Shown: positions 1-9,477, counted from the stretch's first letter. The stretch: 64,000 nt of DNA from Mucilaginibacter paludis DSM 18603 (GCF_000166195.2 NZ_CM001403.1:2498432-2562431); one strand, 5' to 3'. The notes: generated by a model from the letters alone, not told the origin. Translations and numbers: made by a program.

Positions 1-81
1 GGCTACACGCTGGATGCTAACCAAACGATCTTTTAATTCAATCTCGCTTGATTTTACTCTTTTTATATTAATAGTTGACAT
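1..81 (-). CDS. rpsE: 30S ribosomal protein S5 (partial, N-terminus only)
   Basis: The first 27 codons of a gene that runs off the left edge. The ATG is at 79-81. The translation begins MSTINIKRVKSSEIELKDR, the Bacteroidota-type start of uS5. S5 sits near the mRNA entry site of the small subunit and contributes to decoding fidelity. It lies 12 nt downstream of rplR in the expected spc order (L6-L18-S5), so it is surely co-transcribed. Only the N-terminal stretch before the double-stranded RNA-binding-like domain is visible. Confidence 0.85.
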   Translation of the reverse strand, partial: MSTINIKRVKSSEIELKDRLVSIQRVA

Positions 82-93
82 CTCTTGTTGTAA

Positions 94-444
94 TTAAAAT
101 ATTAAACCACCTTCACGTGCACCTTCAGCCAATGACTTAACGCGGCCATGGTACAAATACCCGTTCCTATCGAACACTACTTGCTTGATACCTGCTGCAA
201 TAGCTTTCTCAGCAACCATTTTGCCTACGGCTACTGATTGATCTGATTTACTGCCTGTTGTAGCAAACTCTTTTGATAAAGACGATGCCGACACCAATGT
301 TTTTCCACTGATATCATCAATGATCTGGGCATAAATGCCTTTATTGCTTCTGTACACTGACAAGCGCGGACGCTCTGAAGAACCTGAAAGGCGTTTTCTG
401 ATCCCTCTCTTAATTCTGTCTCTTCTTGATAATTTACCTGTCAT
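94..444 (-). CDS. rplR: 50S ribosomal protein L18
   Basis: 116-residue uL18, usual length. It binds 5S rRNA in the central protuberance together with L5. The sequence has the basic N-terminal tail (residues 1-20, rich in Lys/Arg), the core segment [20 protein letters not shown], and the conserved C-terminal end with [23 protein letters not shown]. It lies between rplF (5 nt gap) and rpsE in the standard spc order, on the same strand, so it is part of one long transcript. Nothing odd is seen. Confidence 0.97.
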   Translation of the reverse strand: MTGKLSRRDRIKRGIRKRLSGSSERPRLSVYRSNKGIYAQIIDDISGKTLVSASSLSKEFATTGSKSDQSVAVGKMVAEKAIAAGIKQVVFDRNGYLYHGRVKSLAEGAREGGLIF

Positions 445-449
445 GACGC

Positions 450-1007
450 TTATTTTTTAGATGCTGATTTACCTGCTTTTCTTCTTAATATCTCACCAAC
501 AAACTTGATACCTTTACCTTTATAAGGCTCTGGAGTACGTAACGAGCGTATTTTTGCCGCTACCTGACCTATCAGTTGTTTATCGGTTGATTCCAGAATA
601 ATAATCGGATTCTTACCTTTTTCAGCAGTTGTTGTAACTTTAATTTCTTTAGGCAACTCAAAAACATAATGGTGAGAATAACCCAACACTAAATCTAAAG
701 TATTACCTGTGTTAGTGGCACGGTAACCTACACCCACAAGCTCTTGTTGCAGCTTGTAACCTTCTGTTACGCCAATAACCATATTATTGATCAATGCGCG
801 ATATAAACCGTGCAATGCTTTGTGACGTTTTTGTTCTGACGGACGTTGAACTGTTAAGTGTCCATCTTCCTGGGCAATGGTGATATCTTTATCAACTGCC
901 TGGAACAATTCTCCTTTAGGGCCTTTTACTGTTACTAAGTTATCATCAGATACGGTAACTGTAACGCCGGACGGGATTGCTATAGGTGCTTTTCCTACTC
1001 TTGACAT
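450..1007 (-). CDS. rplF: 50S ribosomal protein L6
   Basis: 185-residue uL6, which binds near the sarcin-ricin loop at the factor-binding side of the large subunit. The start [15 protein letters not shown] and the C-terminal signature with [12 protein letters not shown] are both classic. The tail is lysine-rich ([11 protein letters not shown]). It follows rpsH with a 21-nt gap and precedes rplR in the spc part of the cluster. Length and start agree with the family. Confidence 0.97.
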   Translation of the reverse strand: MSRVGKAPIAIPSGVTVTVSDDNLVTVKGPKGELFQAVDKDITIAQEDGHLTVQRPSEQKRHKALHGLYRALINNMVIGVTEGYKLQQELVGVGYRATNTGNTLDLVLGYSHHYVFELPKEIKVTTTAEKGKNPIIILESTDKQLIGQVAAKIRSLRTPEPYKGKGIKFVGEILRRKAGKSASKK

Positions 1008-1028
1008 TTTTTGTTTCTCCTTAAATGA

Positions 1029-1427
1029 TTAATAAACGTAACACATAACTTCGCCACCAATATTTTGCTGACGGGCCTCTTTATCGGTCATAATTCCTTT
1101 AGAGGTTGAAAGGATGGCGATGCCTAATCCGTTTAACACTCTTGGCATATTTGCCGAACCTGCATATTTCCTCAAACCTGGTTTACTGATACGTGAAATA
1201 TTACGTATTGCAGAGATTTTAGTGATCGGGTGGTATTTCAAAGCTACCTTAATAGTACCTTGAGGACCATTGTCTTCAAACTTAAAATTTGCGATGTAAC
1301 CTTTGTCGAAAAGCACCTTGGTGATTTCCTTTTTCAGGTTTGATGCAGGAATTTCAACAACCCTGTGGTTGGCTTTAATAGCATTCCTTACTCGTGTAAG
1401 ATAATCTGCGATTGGATCTGTATTCAT
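1029..1427 (-). CDS. rpsH: 30S ribosomal protein S8
   Basis: 132-residue uS8, a primary 16S rRNA binder in the central domain; in enterobacteria it also represses spc translation. It starts MNTDPIADYLTRVRNAIKAN and carries the conserved C-terminal motif LNGLGIAILSTSKGIMTDKEA, ending GGEVMCYVY. Unlike most joints in this cluster, a 138-nt gap with a hairpin separates it from the upstream gene rpsN, leaving room for a regulatory leader. The protein itself is normal. Confidence 0.97.
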   Translation of the reverse strand: MNTDPIADYLTRVRNAIKANHRVVEIPASNLKKEITKVLFDKGYIANFKFEDNGPQGTIKVALKYHPITKISAIRNISRISKPGLRKYAGSANMPRVLNGLGIAILSTSKGIMTDKEARQQNIGGEVMCYVY

Positions 1428-1505
1428 TACTCTTGTTTATGACAGTGGTTTCCTTTCCCGAACACCGGGACGACCTTCCATCGGTTAATTTTTATTTTGA
1501 GCATT

Positions 1506-1550
1506 AAAGCAAGAAGCCTGGAGCGTTATTTGCTTCCGGCTACTTGCTTT
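1506..1550 (-). other. Imperfect hairpin in the rpsN-rpsH spacer
   Basis: Arms AAAGCAAG (1506-1513) and CTTGCTTT (1543-1550) are perfectly complementary, and further short complementary blocks (AGCC/GGCT, GGA/TCC) extend the stem inward. It lies in the 138-nt gap upstream of rpsH. Possible roles are an RNA processing site or an S8 binding site; neither can be shown from sequence alone. The unit also resembles the purine-rich repeats seen near 61352-61430. Confidence 0.5.
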
Positions 1551-1565
1551 CGCTCTATGCTTTTA

Positions 1566-1835
1566 TTACCAGCTTGCTTTCTTTACTCCGGGAATTTTAC
1601 CAGCTAAAGCCATTTCGCGGAATGTAACACGCGAAATACCAAACTGACGCATATAACCACGAGGACGACCGGTTAACTTGCAACGATTGTGCAATTTTAC
1701 CGGCGAAGAAGCCTTTGGCAACTTGTCTAATCCTATAAAATCACCTGCGGCTTTCAAAGCTGCTCTTTTTTCAGCGTATTTAGCTACAATTCTGGCACGT
1801 TTAACTTCACGCGCTTTTACACCTTCTTTAGCCAT
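1566..1835 (-). CDS. rpsN: 30S ribosomal protein S14 (zinc-free type)
   Basis: 89-residue uS14 in the head of the small subunit. The start is placed at the ATG ending at 1835 ([14 protein letters not shown]), giving the normal family length; an upstream in-frame ATG would add 12 residues inside rplE. The protein has the motif [17 protein letters not shown] but only one cysteine, so it is the C-minus form lacking the zinc ribbon. Its first codons overlap the end of rplE by 8 nt, implying translational coupling. Confidence 0.95.
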   Translation of the reverse strand: MAKEGVKAREVKRARIVAKYAEKRAALKAAGDFIGLDKLPKASSPVKLHNRCKLTGRPRGYMRQFGISRVTFREMALAGKIPGVKKASW

Positions 1836-2397
1836 TGTTGGTTGGAGTTTGATTTTTAAATGGTAAACCAAATTGTTTAAGCAACTCTAATGCTTCAACA
1901 TCATTGGTAGCGGAAGTTACAAAGGTAATATCCATACCCATGATTTTGTTGATCTTGTCGATATTAATCTCAGGGAAGATAATTTGCTCTGTGATACCTA
2001 ATGTATAGTTACCTTTTCCGTCAAAACCTTTGTCGTTGATACCTTTGAAATCGCGGATACGTGGCAATGCCACAGCAATTAAACGATCCAAAAATTCGTA
2101 CATGGTATTATCACGTAACGTAACACGTACACCAACCGGCATATTTTTACGTAACTTAAAGTTCGAAATATCCTTTTTAGATTTTGATGCGACAGCTTGC
2201 TGGCCGGTAATGGTAGTCATCTCGTTGATGGCAACATCAATCAGCTTTTTATCAGTAGTGGCAGCACCAACACCTTGGTTGATAGCAATTTTCTCCAGCT
2301 TAGGAACCTGCATTACGCTTTTGTACTGAAATTTATCTTTCAGCGCAGTACGAATTTCGTCCTTGTATTTTGATTTTAATCTTGGTACGTAAGTCAT
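1828..2397 (-). CDS. rplE: 50S ribosomal protein L5
   Basis: 189-residue uL5, which binds 5S rRNA and contacts the small-subunit head (bridge B1b). It shows the conserved N-terminal block [20 protein letters not shown], the central [10 protein letters not shown] loop and [16 protein letters not shown]. It overlaps rplX by one base (TAATG arrangement) and rpsN by 8 nt. The standard order L14-L24-L5-S14 is kept. Length is about ten residues longer than the E. coli protein because of a short C-terminal tail. Confidence 0.97.
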   Translation of the reverse strand: MTYVPRLKSKYKDEIRTALKDKFQYKSVMQVPKLEKIAINQGVGAATTDKKLIDVAINEMTTITGQQAVASKSKKDISNFKLRKNMPVGVRVTLRDNTMYEFLDRLIAVALPRIRDFKGINDKGFDGKGNYTLGITEQIIFPEINIDKINKIMGMDITFVTSATNDVEALELLKQFGLPFKNQTPTNNG

Positions 2398-2738
2398 TAC
2401 TTAATTTCCTCCCCCGATTTTTTTGCTACCCTTACTAATTTCCCTTCGCTGTTTTTCTTTCTGCCAACACGTGTTGTCACGCCTGATTTAGGATCAACCA
2501 ACATTACGTTTGAAATATGTAAAGCTGCTTCTTGTTTAATAATACCACCATTAGGGCTGGTAGCATTAGGTTTAGTATGCTTTGAAACCATATTGGCGCC
2601 TTCAACAATTACACGGTTTGCTGATACCAATACTTCTAATATTTTTCCTTGCGAACCTTTTGAATCTCCGGCAATAACCTTAACCAGGTCACCCTTTTTG
2701 ATTTTTAGTTTCGGCTGTGTATTTTTCTTTCTTTCCAT
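2397..2738 (-). CDS. rplX: 50S ribosomal protein L24
   Basis: 113-residue uL24, an assembly-initiating protein at the 5' end of 23S rRNA. The KOW motif is visible near residues 15-45 ([20 protein letters not shown]). The start [10 protein letters not shown] lies one base from the rplN stop, and the stop overlaps the rplE start, so the three genes are tightly coupled. Length is within the family range. Confidence 0.96.
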   Translation of the reverse strand: MERKKNTQPKLKIKKGDLVKVIAGDSKGSQGKILEVLVSANRVIVEGANMVSKHTKPNATSPNGGIIKQEAALHISNVMLVDPKSGVTTRVGRKKNSEGKLVRVAKKSGEEIK

Positions 2739-2739
2739 T

Positions 2740-3108
2740 TTACAATACCTCCGGTGCTAATGATACAATTTTCATGAATTGTTTTTCACGCAACTCTCTT
2801 GCTACCGGGCCAAAAATACGGGTTCCTCTCGGTTCGTCCTGGTTGTTTAACAAAACGGCTGCGTTGTCGTCGAAACGGATATATGAACCATCTTTCCTGC
2901 GGATCTCTTTCTTGGTTCTAACCACTACGGCTTTTGACACTGTACCTTTTTTAATGTTGCCTGAAGGTATAGCGCTTTTTACGGTAACAACAATTTTATC
3001 GCCTATAGAGGCGTATCTCTTACCTGTTCCGCCTAATACACGGATCACTAAAACTTCTTTAGCTCCGCTGTTATCGGCAACATTTAATCTTGATTCCTGT
3101 TGTACCAT
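2740..3108 (-). CDS. rplN: 50S ribosomal protein L14
   Basis: 122-residue uL14, located at the subunit interface (bridge B8). It begins [20 protein letters not shown], the universal L14 N-terminus, and contains the conserved [14 protein letters not shown] near its C-terminal end. Length is exactly that of most bacteria. It is one base from rpsQ and one from rplX, in the standard S10-spc order. Confidence 0.98.
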   Translation of the reverse strand: MVQQESRLNVADNSGAKEVLVIRVLGGTGKRYASIGDKIVVTVKSAIPSGNIKKGTVSKAVVVRTKKEIRRKDGSYIRFDDNAAVLLNNQDEPRGTRIFGPVARELREKQFMKIVSLAPEVL

Positions 3109-3109
3109 C

Positions 3110-3364
3110 TTATTTAGCCCTTTCTAAAATTTGTACTAATCTCCAGTTTTTGCTCTTGCTCAACGGACGGGTTTCCATAATCAATACGGTATCGCCAATA
3201 CCACAGGTATTAGTTTCGTCGTGAGCCATAAATTTGGTAGTTTTCTTAACGAACTTACCATAGATCGGGTGTTTCACCTTCCGCTCTACAGCTACAACAA
3301 TAGATTTTTCCATCTTATTGCTAACTACCAAACCGGTACGTGTTTTTCTTAAATTTCTTTCCAT
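3110..3364 (-). CDS. rpsQ: 30S ribosomal protein S17
   Basis: 84-residue uS17, a primary 16S rRNA-binding protein with an OB fold. The sequence has [20 protein letters not shown], the typical first strand pair, and the conserved [19 protein letters not shown] segment. The downstream rplN starts one base after the stop; the upstream rpmC ends 14 nt before. Normal length and context. Confidence 0.97.
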   Translation of the reverse strand: MERNLRKTRTGLVVSNKMEKSIVVAVERKVKHPIYGKFVKKTTKFMAHDETNTCGIGDTVLIMETRPLSKSKNWRLVQILERAK

Positions 3365-3378
3365 TTCAATTCTAAAAA

Positions 3379-3588
3379 TTAATTCTTTTCAGAAGCAGAC
3401 GCCGCTTTGCGCTTAGTTAATTCAGTATTTAAACGAGCAATATCTTTTCTTACCTTAGTAATACGGGTTGGGTTCTCAATTGCCGAAACTGCGTGAGCGA
3501 ATTTCAATTTAGTTAAGTTCCCTCTTTCTTCCCCGATCCTTGCAGCAAGTTCTTCGGTTGATAGCTCTAAAATTTCTGAGTTCTTCAT
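3379..3588 (-). CDS. rpmC: 50S ribosomal protein L29
   Basis: 69-residue uL29, two long helices near the polypeptide tunnel exit, contacting L23. It begins [18 protein letters not shown] and has the conserved [19 protein letters not shown] core, followed by a basic C-terminal end. It lies between rplP (80-nt gap, unusually long for this cluster) and rpsQ. The gap holds no obvious hairpin. Confidence 0.96.
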   Translation of the reverse strand: MKNSEILELSTEELAARIGEERGNLTKLKFAHAVSAIENPTRITKVRKDIARLNTELTKRKAASASEKN

Positions 3589-3668
3589 TTTCTTGTTAAT
3601 TATATGTTATGATCATCAAGCTGCGTTAGTCCACTGATAAGAGGCAACTCCCGATCGATAACTGTTTT

Positions 3669-4091
3669 CTATTCTTCTACGTAATCCCTACGTAACACAA
3701 ATTTTGTTTGTACCGGTAATTTAGCTGCGGCAAGGCGTAAGGCTTCTTTGGCAGTTTCCAAAGATACACCTTCGGCCTCAAAAATGATGCGGCCTGGTCT
3801 AACCACGGCTACCCAATATTCTGGAGCACCCTTACCTTTACCCATACGTACCTCTGCTGGTTTTTTAGTAACCGGTTTGTCAGGGAATATACGTATCCAT
3901 ACCTGGCCTTCACGTTTCATGAAACGTGTTACAGCGATACGGGCAGCCTCGATCTGACGACTGGTAATCCAGGCGGCTTCGAGTGATTTGATACCGAATG
4001 AACCGAATGATAGCTCTGCACCACGACTGGCTAAACCATTCATTCTGCCTTTTTGCATCTTTCTGAACTTCGTTCTTTTTGGCTGTAGCAT
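3669..4091 (-). CDS. rplP: 50S ribosomal protein L16
   Basis: 140-residue uL16, positioned by the A-site tRNA elbow and needed late in subunit assembly. It begins [19 protein letters not shown] and contains [20 protein letters not shown] and [19 protein letters not shown] segments, the best conserved parts of the family. Normal length. It follows rpsC after a 47-nt gap. Confidence 0.97.
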   Translation of the reverse strand: MLQPKRTKFRKMQKGRMNGLASRGAELSFGSFGIKSLEAAWITSRQIEAARIAVTRFMKREGQVWIRIFPDKPVTKKPAEVRMGKGKGAPEYWVAVVRPGRIIFEAEGVSLETAKEALRLAAAKLPVQTKFVLRRDYVEE

Positions 4092-4138
4092 TGTTTTAAA
4101 TTCTTATATAAACGATGTCTCTCGACTTTGAATAATTA

Positions 4139-5065
4139 TTATCTCTTTCCGGCTGGACGATTTGCGCCACCACCTTGACCACCTGGGCGACTGCCACCCT
4201 GACCACCTGGACGATTACCGCCTTGGCCGCCCGGACGGTTACCGCCGCCTTGACCACCTGGACGATTACCACCCTGACCTGGAGCACCACCGGTTCCACC
4301 GCGTCTGTCATTTCCACGACGTTCGCCGCCTCCGCCTCTTCTGTCACCACCACGGTCGCCATAAGCTGCTGCGCCTTCAGGACGTCCGCCCTTGCCGCTG
4401 CTGCTGCTTGTGCCACCGATGTTTGGAGAAAGATCGCGTTTACCGTAAACTTCGCCTTTGCAAATCCAAACCTTTACACCTATTTTACCATAGGTTGTTA
4501 AAGCCTCAGCTAATGCATAGTCAATATCAGCACGGAAAGTGTGCAATGGTATTCTACCTTCTTTATATTGTTCGCTACGAGCCATTTCCGCGCCGCCTAA
4601 ACGACCTGATGTCATGATCTTGATACCTTCGGCACCCATTCTCATGGTTGATGCGATGGTAGTTTTCATGGCACGACGGAATGATATACGTGCTTCCAGT
4701 TGTTTTGCTATACCTTCTGCTACTAACTGAGCATCAAGTTCAGGGCGTTTAATTTCGAAGATGTTGATCTGAACGTCCTTTTTAGTCAGTTTTTTCAACT
4801 CTTCTTTAATCTTGTCAACTTCCTGGCCACCTTTACCAATCACAATACCCGGACGGGCAGTGTGGATAGTTACAGTGATGCGTTTCAATGTACGCTCAAT
4901 AACCACTTTTGATACACCGCCTTTGGCGATACGTACCGAAATATATTTGCGGATCTTTTCGTCTTCAACTAATTTGTCGGAGTAGTTGTTGCCACCGAAC
5001 CAATTAGAATCCCAACCTCTGATGATTCCTAATCTGTTACCTATTGGATGTGCTTTTTGTCCCAT
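4139..5065 (-). CDS. rpsC: 30S ribosomal protein S3 with long Gly/Arg-rich C-terminal tail
   Basis: uS3 of 308 residues; the family core is about 210-230. Residues 1-210 contain the KH domain with its GKGG loop (77-80) and the C-terminal S3 domain ending at EVYGKRDL. S3 forms part of the mRNA entry channel helicase. Residues 211-308 are an extra low-complexity tail built from [14 protein letters not shown] repeats after an RRGG-rich stretch, resembling the RGG boxes of RNA-binding proteins. The tail is encoded by a GC-rich repetitive stretch (4139-4435) that also produces long spurious reading frames on both strands. Core function is certain; tail function is unknown. Confidence 0.97.
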   Translation of the reverse strand: MGQKAHPIGNRLGIIRGWDSNWFGGNNYSDKLVEDEKIRKYISVRIAKGGVSKVVIERTLKRITVTIHTARPGIVIGKGGQEVDKIKEELKKLTKKDVQINIFEIKRPELDAQLVAEGIAKQLEARISFRRAMKTTIASTMRMGAEGIKIMTSGRLGGAEMARSEQYKEGRIPLHTFRADIDYALAEALTTYGKIGVKVWICKGEVYGKRDLSPNIGGTSSSSGKGGRPEGAAAYGDRGGDRRGGGGERRGNDRRGGTGGAPGQGGNRPGGQGGGNRPGGQGGNRPGGQGGSRPGGQGGGANRPAGKR

Positions 5066-5071
5066 TTCAAA

Positions 5072-5500
5072 TTAATTGTTATCGTTTTTACTATCCACAA
5101 CTAAGGTTACGTGGTTAGAACGTTTCCTGATACGGTATCCTCTACCTTGTGGAGCCGGGCGTAATCTTTTTAATTGACGACCACCGCCTACAGAAACTTC
5201 TTTAACGAATAACCCACTGTCTTCCACACGTTTACCTTCGTTTTTAGCTTCCCAGTTTTTAATGGCTGATAATAATAATTTCTCAACCCTGATAGCAGCT
5301 TCTTTGTTGGTATACTTTAATATGTACAAAGCTTTTTCTACTTTTTCGCCGCGGATCAAATCAACCACCAAACGCATTTTGCGGGGTGAAGTTGGGCAGT
5401 CTTGTAATTTAGCGATAGAAGCGCCGCCTACAACAGCTTTCGCAGCTTCTTTCTGTTGTCTGATCAATACAGACTTTTTGATTTTAGTTGTTGCTTCCAT
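5072..5500 (-). CDS. rplV: 50S ribosomal protein L22
   Basis: 142-residue uL22, whose beta-hairpin lines the nascent-peptide tunnel. The conserved core begins after a 28-residue N-terminal extension: [20 protein letters not shown], then [13 protein letters not shown], and the C-terminal loop [20 protein letters not shown]. The usual bacterial length is about 110-115, so both the N-terminal lead (rich in Lys and Ala) and a short tail are extra, as is common in Bacteroidota. It lies 6 nt upstream of rpsC. Confidence 0.96.
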   Translation of the reverse strand: MEATTKIKKSVLIRQQKEAAKAVVGGASIAKLQDCPTSPRKMRLVVDLIRGEKVEKALYILKYTNKEAAIRVEKLLLSAIKNWEAKNEGKRVEDSGLFVKEVSVGGGRQLKRLRPAPQGRGYRIRKRSNHVTLVVDSKNDNN

Positions 5501-5503
5501 GCC

Positions 5504-5770
5504 TTATTTTTTCTTTTCTGCGTGACCACGGAATGTACGGGTTGGAGCAAATTCTCCCAACTTGTGTCCAACCATGTTTTCTGTAACATACACAGGGATA
5601 AACTTGTTACCGTTGTGTACTGCGAACGTGTGACCAACGAAATCAGGAGATATCATGGAACGACGTGACCAGGTTTTAACTACCGATTTCTTGCTTGTAT
5701 CATTCAAGGTCAGAACTTTTCTTTCCAGGTTATGATCAATATAAGGTCCTTTTCTAATTGAACGTGCCAT
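5504..5770 (-). CDS. rpsS: 30S ribosomal protein S19
   Basis: 88-residue uS19 in the head of the 30S subunit, forming part of bridges to the large subunit. It begins [19 protein letters not shown] and contains [20 protein letters not shown] and the conserved [19 protein letters not shown]. Its start overlaps the rplB stop by one base. Normal length. Confidence 0.98.
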   Translation of the reverse strand: MARSIRKGPYIDHNLERKVLTLNDTSKKSVVKTWSRRSMISPDFVGHTFAVHNGNKFIPVYVTENMVGHKLGEFAPTRTFRGHAEKKK

Positions 5771-6594
5771 TATTTCTTCCTTCTTTCAATGATATAACGA
5801 TCAGATGATTTCTTTTTATCGCGGGTTTTAAAGCCTTTAGCCAATAAACCTTTGCGTGAGCGTGGGTGACCACCGGAGGCCCTTCCCTCACCACCACCCA
5901 TAGGGTGATCTACCGGGTTCATGGCAACACCACGAACTCTTGGGCGACGGCCCAACCAGCGTTTACGGCCAGCTTTACCTAACACTTCGTTAGCCTTATC
6001 GCCGTTTGAAACGGTACCGATAGTTGCCATACAAGTAAGCAATATCATACGTGTTTCGCCTGAAGGCAATTTGATGATAGCATATTTGCCATCACGTGCT
6101 GAAAGCTGGGCATAAGTACCTGCCGAACGGGCAATTGTACCGCCTTGACCAGGGTTCAGCTCAATGTTGTGGATGATTGAACCCAGAGGGATGTTTTTTA
6201 GCGGCAGGGTATTACCAACTTCTGGAGCTGATTTTTCGCCTGATAAAACAACTTGTCCAACTGTTAATCCTTCCGGAGCGATCATGTATCTTTTCTCGCC
6301 ATCAACATAATGCAATAAAGCAATACGTGCTGAACGGTTTGGATCGTACTCGATAGTTGCAACCTTTGCAGGGATATCAAACTTATCGCGTTTAAAATCG
6401 ATCAACCTATATGATTGTTTGTGACCACCACCAAGGTAGCGCATGGTCATCTTGCCATCGTGGTTACGGCCGCCTGATCTTTTGTGAGATACTACTAACG
6501 TTTTTTCAGGAACGTTGGTTGTAATATCTGAATTATCGGCACCTACCCTGAAACGGGTACCCGGTGTTACCGGTTTAAATCTTTTAACTGCCAT
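5770..6594 (-). CDS. rplB: 50S ribosomal protein L2
   Basis: 274-residue uL2, essential for subunit association and peptidyl-transferase assembly. The start [15 protein letters not shown], the central [17 protein letters not shown], and the catalytic-region loop [20 protein letters not shown] with the conserved histidine are all present. The lysine-rich C-terminus is typical. Normal length and order (L23-L2-S19). Confidence 0.98.
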   Translation of the reverse strand: MAVKRFKPVTPGTRFRVGADNSDITTNVPEKTLVVSHKRSGGRNHDGKMTMRYLGGGHKQSYRLIDFKRDKFDIPAKVATIEYDPNRSARIALLHYVDGEKRYMIAPEGLTVGQVVLSGEKSAPEVGNTLPLKNIPLGSIIHNIELNPGQGGTIARSAGTYAQLSARDGKYAIIKLPSGETRMILLTCMATIGTVSNGDKANEVLGKAGRKRWLGRRPRVRGVAMNPVDHPMGGGEGRASGGHPRSRKGLLAKGFKTRDKKKSSDRYIIERRKK

Positions 6595-6596
6595 CT

Positions 6597-6887
6597 TTAT
6601 ATTGTGCTATAAAAATCTATCGTTTCACCATCTTTTAAAGTGATGATCGCTTTTTTATACTTAGCAGCACGGCCTGATATGGCACCTGCCTTAGTATTAC
6701 GACTTTTCAACTTTCCAACATAGCGCATGGTGTTTACTGCAACTACGTTAATACCGTACATGGTCTCAATTGCTCCTTTGATCTGGATCTTGTTAGCTCT
6801 GGGATCAACTATAAAAGCGTAACGGTTAAGCTTCTCGGTTAATTGAGATACCTTTTCAGTAAGTAAGGGTTTCTTTAATACTTCCAT
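6597..6887 (-). CDS. rplW: 50S ribosomal protein L23
   Basis: 96-residue uL23, located at the tunnel exit, where it docks trigger factor and SRP. It shows [20 protein letters not shown] and the conserved block [18 protein letters not shown], then NTMRYVGK. Length is typical. It lies 2 nt upstream of rplB and 6 nt downstream of rplD. Confidence 0.97.
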   Translation of the reverse strand: MEVLKKPLLTEKVSQLTEKLNRYAFIVDPRANKIQIKGAIETMYGINVVAVNTMRYVGKLKSRNTKAGAISGRAAKYKKAIITLKDGETIDFYSTI

Positions 6888-6893
6888 TTTTGC

Positions 6894-7520
6894 TTAAGCT
6901 AATGCTTCCTCCAAAGTTTTAACAGAATCAGTGGTAAGTAACAACTTGCCAGCGTTCAGCACATCATAAGTGCTTAACTGATCGGCAGTGATAACTTTCG
7001 ATTTTTTAAGATTTCTGCTTGATAAATAAATATTGTTATTTGCTGAAGGCAATACCAACAAAGTTTTTTCGTCGGATAAATTCAAATCAGCAACAAACTG
7101 TATGTAGGTTTTGGTTTTAACAGCATCAAAAGTAAAATCTTCCAATACTACTATGCTGTTATCCAATGCTTTATAACTTAAGGCCGATTTACGGGCAAGT
7201 TGTTTTAACTTCTTGTTCAGCTTAAAGCTATAGTCGCGTGGTTGCGGGCCAAATACACGGCCACCACCATTAAACAAAGGAGATTTAATACTACCTGCAC
7301 GGGCACCACCTGTACCTTTTTGCTTGTATAACTTGCGGGTTGAACCTGCAATCTCGTTACGTTGTTTTGATTTATGAGTTCCCTGGCGCTGGTTAGCTAA
7401 GTATTGCTTAACATCCAAATAAATTGCGTGATCGTTGGGCTCAATACCAAATACCGACTCAGGTAGATGCACACTTGCACCTGTTTCTTTACCTGATACA
7501 TTTAATACTTTAACTTCCAT
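6894..7520 (-). CDS. rplD: 50S ribosomal protein L4
   Basis: 208 residues from the ATG ending at 7520 ([16 protein letters not shown]). An in-frame ATG 15 nt further upstream lies inside rplC and is less likely. uL4 extends a loop into the exit tunnel: the conserved [20 protein letters not shown] and [19 protein letters not shown] are present. In E. coli L4 autoregulates the S10 operon; no homologous leader is recognisable here. It starts one base after the rplC stop. Confidence 0.97.
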   Translation of the reverse strand: MEVKVLNVSGKETGASVHLPESVFGIEPNDHAIYLDVKQYLANQRQGTHKSKQRNEIAGSTRKLYKQKGTGGARAGSIKSPLFNGGGRVFGPQPRDYSFKLNKKLKQLARKSALSYKALDNSIVVLEDFTFDAVKTKTYIQFVADLNLSDEKTLLVLPSANNNIYLSSRNLKKSKVITADQLSTYDVLNAGKLLLTTDSVKTLEEALA

Positions 7521-7521
7521 C

Positions 7522-8139
7522 TTATTTATCCACAATTACAAATGAACCCTTAGCTCCTGGTATGGAACCCTTAACAACTATTAGATTTTGTTCTGGATAA
7601 ACTTTAACAACCTGTAAGTTTTGAACTTTAACGCGGCTGTTACCCATATGCCCTGCCATGCGCATTCCCTTGAATACACGTGAAGGCCATGATGAAGCAC
7701 CCAATGAACCCGGAGCTCTTAAACGATTGTGCTGACCGTGTGTTTGCATACCCACACCGCCAAAACCGTGACGCTTAACAACACCCTGAAAACCTTTTCC
7801 TTTAGAGGTACCTACAACATCCACAAAATCGCCTGCCGAGAAAAGATCTACAGTGATTACATCACCAAGAGATTTTTCGTCTTCAAATGTTTTGAATTCA
7901 ACAAGCTTGCGTTTTGGAGTAGTACCGGCTTTTTGGAAATGGCCTTTTAGAGGGCCACTGGTGTTTTTTTCCTTCTTTTCGCCATACGCCAACTGTACTG
8001 CGGCGTACCCGTCTGTATCTACAGACTTAACATGTGTAACTACACATGGTCCAGCTTCGATTACTGTACATGGGATGTTTTTCCCTGCCTCATCGAATAT
8101 GCTGGTCATACCTACCTTTTTACCAATTATTCCTGACAT
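7522..8139 (-). CDS. rplC: 50S ribosomal protein L3
   Basis: 205-residue uL3, an early assembly protein reaching the peptidyl-transferase centre. It begins [20 protein letters not shown] and has the central-extension motif [17 protein letters not shown] followed by the conserved [20 protein letters not shown]. Here it is the first gene of its transcript: the usual preceding gene rpsJ is about 5.5 kb away, and a good promoter (8213-8243) lies directly upstream. Confidence 0.97.
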   Translation of the reverse strand: MSGIIGKKVGMTSIFDEAGKNIPCTVIEAGPCVVTHVKSVDTDGYAAVQLAYGEKKEKNTSGPLKGHFQKAGTTPKRKLVEFKTFEDEKSLGDVITVDLFSAGDFVDVVGTSKGKGFQGVVKRHGFGGVGMQTHGQHNRLRAPGSLGASSWPSRVFKGMRMAGHMGNSRVKVQNLQVVKVYPEQNLIVVKGSIPGAKGSFVIVDK

Positions 8140-8162
8140 TTTCTTTTTAGTTTTTTGCCCAT

Positions 8163-8180
8163 CGAAGCAGTAGGGCTTCG
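8163..8180 (-). promoter_or_regulatory. Hairpin in the rplC 5' leader
   Basis: Perfect 6-bp inverted repeat CGAAGC (8163-8168) and GCTTCG (8175-8180) with a 6-nt loop, inside the leader between the predicted transcription start and the rplC ATG. It has no U-tract, so it is not a standard terminator. It could be an autoregulatory or stability element; no function is shown. Confidence 0.4.
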
Positions 8181-8212
8181 TTCAAGGCATATATTCCCCC
8201 CGAAAGGGACGG

Positions 8213-8243
8213 CAAAGATAAGAATGTTATATTAATAATCAAA
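8213..8243 (-). promoter_or_regulatory. Predicted promoter of the rplC...rpsE cluster
   Basis: On the minus strand a TTTG (8240-8243) is followed after exactly 19 nt by TATCTTTG (8213-8220), matching the Bacteroidota primary-sigma consensus TTTG-N19-TAnnTTTG. The start codon of rplC lies about 75 nt downstream. The predicted 5' end (GTCCC...) can fold into a small GC hairpin (8198-8210). Confidence 0.8.
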
Positions 8244-8682
8244 TACTTAGTGAGTTATTTTTGTAAATAATTAGGCAATTGAAAACGCCCCTGATTGGCC
8301 GGGTTATTTTGGTTGCCGGGCAACAAAATCTAAACAGGACGGCACAATTTGCCCTCCCTATTTACTCGCTGCCTTATGCTATAATTTTTATTTTTCGCTA
8401 TATACTGGCGAGGGCGTTTATACTTATACAATACCGTTTTTTTACGGTACTCCGCTGCCTGAAAGATGATGAAACTTGCATATACCTATCGTATCACGTT
8501 AAAAACCAAAATGATAGGCCAATAAAATTAAAGATATAGGGATACGGTAGAGTGCAGGCTTATCCCAAAACAAAAAACAGACCAAGTGTAAAGGATGAAT
8601 ACTGAAAAAATCCACAACAAAAACAGCGTATGCACCCGGGAAGCCGAAAACGGTAAACAGAGTAGGCTAAAACATCAAGTTA
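8244..8682. other. Intergenic region without a supported gene
   Basis: About 440 nt between the rplC promoter and the plus-strand gene at 8683. Reading frames here are short and have unconvincing composition. No strong promoter for the plus-strand gene was found. A 36-codon frame beginning at 8595 overlaps the next gene start and was not accepted. Confidence 0.4.
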
Positions 8683-9423
8683 ATGAGCATGGAAAAAGTT
8701 GCTAAAATTGAGAGCGTTATTGCTACGCTGTCAAAAACTAATCCTCCTACCCTTTTAATTGAGGCCAAAGGGTATACCAATACCGGTGGTTTTACCAACA
8801 TCACCTTAAGCCCGTTTGTATATAAAAAGGCGCCAGCCAATGGAATCTGGGAATTTGATATGGTTGCTGATGCACCTGTAGGCGAGGCTAATCAATTAGT
8901 TACTCCGGTAACCGCACACTACGAATGGAAAGAATATTCAATAGCTGTTAGAGGCATCAAAGTTTATTCGGCATCAAACAGTATTACCATTATACCTGGT
9001 AAACCCGAAACCAAAACACAGCCGGTGCAATTGGGCATACAGGTTATTAAAGCGGAGGCTTGGGTAAAACACACCAAGTTTGGCAGCACGCTTGTGGTTA
9101 GCATCAAGTATAATTCCAATAATCATGGTTTTCATACTTTGCACCCCATGGTTCCTCAAGGGATCAATCCCAGAATTCTCTTGCTGGAAATTACCGACTC
9201 GAACGAAATGATCTATATTTTTAATCCCCGTAACAATAGTTATTCTCAAGGACTGGATACCCCTGGCCAATATTCGTCAATAGAAATATTTCACGAAGGG
9301 GAATTAATCACAACTATTGACCATTTTCTGCCGGAGCCACCAACGCTTAAGGCCGATAGTGAAAATGTGCCGTTCCCTTTGCTGCTTGATGGGGAACGGG
9401 TGCCATTCCCTACCCAACAATAG
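8683..9423 (+). CDS. Hypothetical protein, probable beta-rich
   Basis: 246 residues with no family that I recognise. There is no signal peptide or membrane segment, so it is probably cytoplasmic. The sequence alternates short hydrophobic and polar stretches, suggesting a beta-sandwich, perhaps two similar domains (about 5-110 and 115-225). The C-terminal tail repeats a VPFP motif twice (ENVPFPLLLDGERVPFPTQQ). A second in-frame ATG (8689) is an equally good start; neither has a clear ribosome-binding site. It is the only plus-strand gene between rplC and the rhomboid gene and is followed by a strong hairpin. It belongs to the block that separates rplC from rpsJ. Confidence 0.75.
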   Translation: MSMEKVAKIESVIATLSKTNPPTLLIEAKGYTNTGGFTNITLSPFVYKKAPANGIWEFDMVADAPVGEANQLVTPVTAHYEWKEYSIAVRGIKVYSASNSITIIPGKPETKTQPVQLGIQVIKAEAWVKHTKFGSTLVVSIKYNSNNHGFHTLHPMVPQGINPRILLLEITDSNEMIYIFNPRNNSYSQGLDTPGQYSSIEIFHEGELITTIDHFLPEPPTLKADSENVPFPLLLDGERVPFPTQQ

Positions 9424-9428
9424 CTTGT

Positions 9429-9468
9429 TTAATTTAATCTCCCGGTGGTAGCCGGGAGATTAAATTAA
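9429..9468. terminator. Strong bidirectional terminator-like hairpin
   Basis: A perfect 17-bp inverted repeat (9429-9445 with 9452-9468) and a 6-nt loop. The GC core CTCCCGG/CCGGGAG is flanked by AT-rich arms that supply T-tracts on both strands. It sits between the convergent ends of the gene at 8683-9423 and the rhomboid gene, so it probably ends both transcripts. Confidence 0.8.
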
Positions 9469-9477
9469 GAAGGCAAT

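Noticed and set aside
4096..4617. Long reading frames on both strands over the end of rpsC
   Set aside because: They arise from the GC-rich repeats that encode the S3 tail, have strongly biased composition (Val/Ala or His/Arg runs), and lie entirely within a certain gene.
8279..8539. 86-codon plus-strand frame in the rplC upstream region
   Set aside because: It begins within the rplC promoter region, has no ribosome-binding site, and its translation has random-looking composition.
8595..8705. 36-codon frame overlapping the start of the gene at 8683
   Set aside because: Too short to judge, polar composition, and overlaps the next gene. An AAGG before the ATG is the only support.
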